From Parus major (taxonomy: Eukaryota > Chordata > Aves > Passeriformes > Paridae): 64,000 nt of DNA. Below, one piece after another: positions 62,633 to 64,000 of the stretch. The notes beneath the pieces were generated by a model that saw only the letters and a list, made by a program, of their open reading frames with translations, was not told where the DNA came from and made no database searches. The translations under genes and the position numbers were made by a program. Location of the stretch: assembly GCF_001522545.3 (NCBI RefSeq), contig NC_031768.1, forward strand, positions 4,958,320 through 5,022,319, in the 5' to 3' direction. Numbering within the stretch: position 1 is the stretch's first letter; each line of letters opens with the position of its first letter.

Positions 62633-64000
62633 TTGCACTTTTGGAGTGGTGTGCTAGACCCCATACATCACCTGGGCATCCTCTCCAGTACATCTTCTTG
62701 CCCATCTCAAAATCATCGCCTCCACTAGAATGTTTTATGCTCCCAATTTAATTATATGGTCAAGAACAGCTTTTTTTTTCACCCTAGCAGTGAAGAACCT
62801 GGAGGTAAATCCATCCAGCAATAATTGGAGAATACTTTTATGGTGATGGTGGGACTTAGAGGTCACCTCTGCTCTGGCATCCAAGTGTATTAAAATTGAG
62901 AAAAAAACCCAAAAAAACAAAACCAAAAATGAAATAGTAAAGGGCAGCAAAGGTGCCCAGGGGTACTGAGCGACTCCCACAGTAAAGCAGCTTAAAGAGA
63001 GGAGGATTCATCAGGCTGGAAATGAGACAAGAGGCTGCTGCTGAGAACAGGCTGTAAATCCTGAGGGAGTTAGAGAAGGTGCATCAAATAATGAGCAGTA
63101 AATAATAAGGCAGAATGGAATTATCAGGAACAACTACAGGGGCAGAGCAGATAAAAAAATGGAATGAGAAAAGGGTTAAACAAGTTTGAAAAGGCTGAGT
63201 TCAGTAGCAGATTTTAAACACACAAGCCCTGATGGCATCAGTGCCCTATAGAAATGCAATTTTCCATGCTGTTCTCTCTGTATTGGTGGTGCATATACAG
63301 ACAAAAGGAGGAGTCTGGGCTTAAAGTTTATTTTCAGCATCTGCTACTGTCCAATACCAGAAGCAGGGGTTACATTCAGGTTTGGTGTGACCTCTCTGCA
63401 ATCCATCCAACACTCATCTGTGCTAAGGAAACAAACCAGACTGAGAAAAAACACGATTTTTGGTATCTCTGAGTTCCTTTTCTGGCTTGTTCACAGAATG
63501 AATTTGCCTTGATTCAACCACTGGTGAATAAAGGGACCTCAGAACTCCGTAGGGTGGTGGAGATTTGTGTCTCACTTTGACTGGTGATGGGAGCTGCTGT
63601 TAAGCTGCTTAGTCTGCCCTGTCTCCCTACACCTCTGTGGTGGTGCATTTTGCAATTAGAGCAAGCCTAACCCTCTCATTACCTTTGCTGTAGCAGAAAT
63701 GGTCCAAGACACGGTGTTGGACATTCCTTCTGCATTTAGCTTCAGACTGAGAACAGAGACGTCGTTTTACCATCTGACAGAAGCAAACCAGTGACTCAAA
63801 AGAGAAACATCCAGTTTCTGAACACAGAGAACTTGCTGCAGTAGGGCCAGACCTGCTGCCATGTGGAGGGGCCTTGGGAAATCCAGTTTAGTTGGGGAGA
63901 ATCATCTTCCCCCCAGGCCATAAAGCCACAGCCCTGCTCCTCCTCAGACCCTGGGCTCTCTGCAGTAGCTGTGACTCACAGTGGCCAGCACGCTGTTGTG
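62633..64000. other. Region upstream of the CBS heme exon
   Basis: Apart from the possible exon at 63683-63773, no gene was recognised. There is no clear CpG-rich promoter, so the CBS transcription start may lie beyond the window. Confidence 0.45.
63683..63773 (-). CDS. CBS: Possible upstream CBS exon carrying an alternative start codon
   Basis: The 91-nt stretch on the minus strand is bounded by TTCTGTCAG and AAAG|GTAATG. It begins with ATG and is open for 30 codons (MVKRRLCSQSEAKCRRNVQH onward). Spliced to the acceptor at 62165 it continues in frame into the heme exon, giving a 570-residue CBS. No homology supports the extension, so it may be 5' UTR or chance. Confidence 0.35.

Noticed and set aside
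63965..64000. Donor-like GCCACT|GTGAGTCA on the minus strand at the window edge
   Set aside because: The possible exon is cut by the window end and the few codons visible match nothing I recognise, so it cannot be supported.

Overview
The window is vertebrate nuclear DNA, almost certainly avian. It holds interrupted genes with GT/AG introns, about ten degenerate CR1 retroposon fragments with bird-like 3' ends, and the linkage PKNOX1 - CBS known from human chromosome 21q22.3. No prokaryotic, viral or plasmid features were seen, and no rRNA, tRNA or CRISPR was recognised.

Layout. (1) About 1-31 kb is AT-rich and dominated by PKNOX1 (PREP1, a TALE homeodomain transcription factor) on the + strand. 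All ten coding exons (5982-25361) can be joined without a frame break into a complete 436-residue protein. The untranslated first exon was not found. (2) About 25.4-37.3 kb is the PKNOX1 3' UTR followed by intergenic DNA with CR1 pieces on both strands. (3) On the minus strand at 37.66-38.16 kb is a CpG-dense, intronless reading frame for a 165-residue secreted protein with about 20 mature cysteines. Its core resembles the cysteine-rich N-domain of fibulin-2, but the EGF and fibulin-type modules are absent. A TATA box, a likely non-coding first exon with a good donor, and a poly(A) signal make a complete two-exon gene model. I know of no such gene at this position in mammals. (4) About 39.8-42.9 kb is intergenic plus the probable CBS 3' UTR. 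(5) 42.95-62.1 kb on the minus strand is a full cystathionine beta-synthase (CBS) gene of 15 coding exons. The exons join to a 516-residue protein with the heme ligands, PLP lysine, CXXC motif and both regulatory CBS domains. A further exon at 63683-63773 could supply a longer in-frame N-terminus of 570 residues.

The three genes do not form one pathway. PKNOX1 is a nuclear PBX partner, CBS makes cystathionine (and H2S) from homocysteine in the cytosol, and the small cysteine-rich protein is predicted to be extracellular. PKNOX1 is convergent with the two minus-strand genes. The most interesting points are the stand-alone fibulin-2-N-like gene, an active-site tyrosine-to-histidine difference in this CBS, its uncertain N-terminus, and one CBS exon enclosed by inverted CR1 copies.
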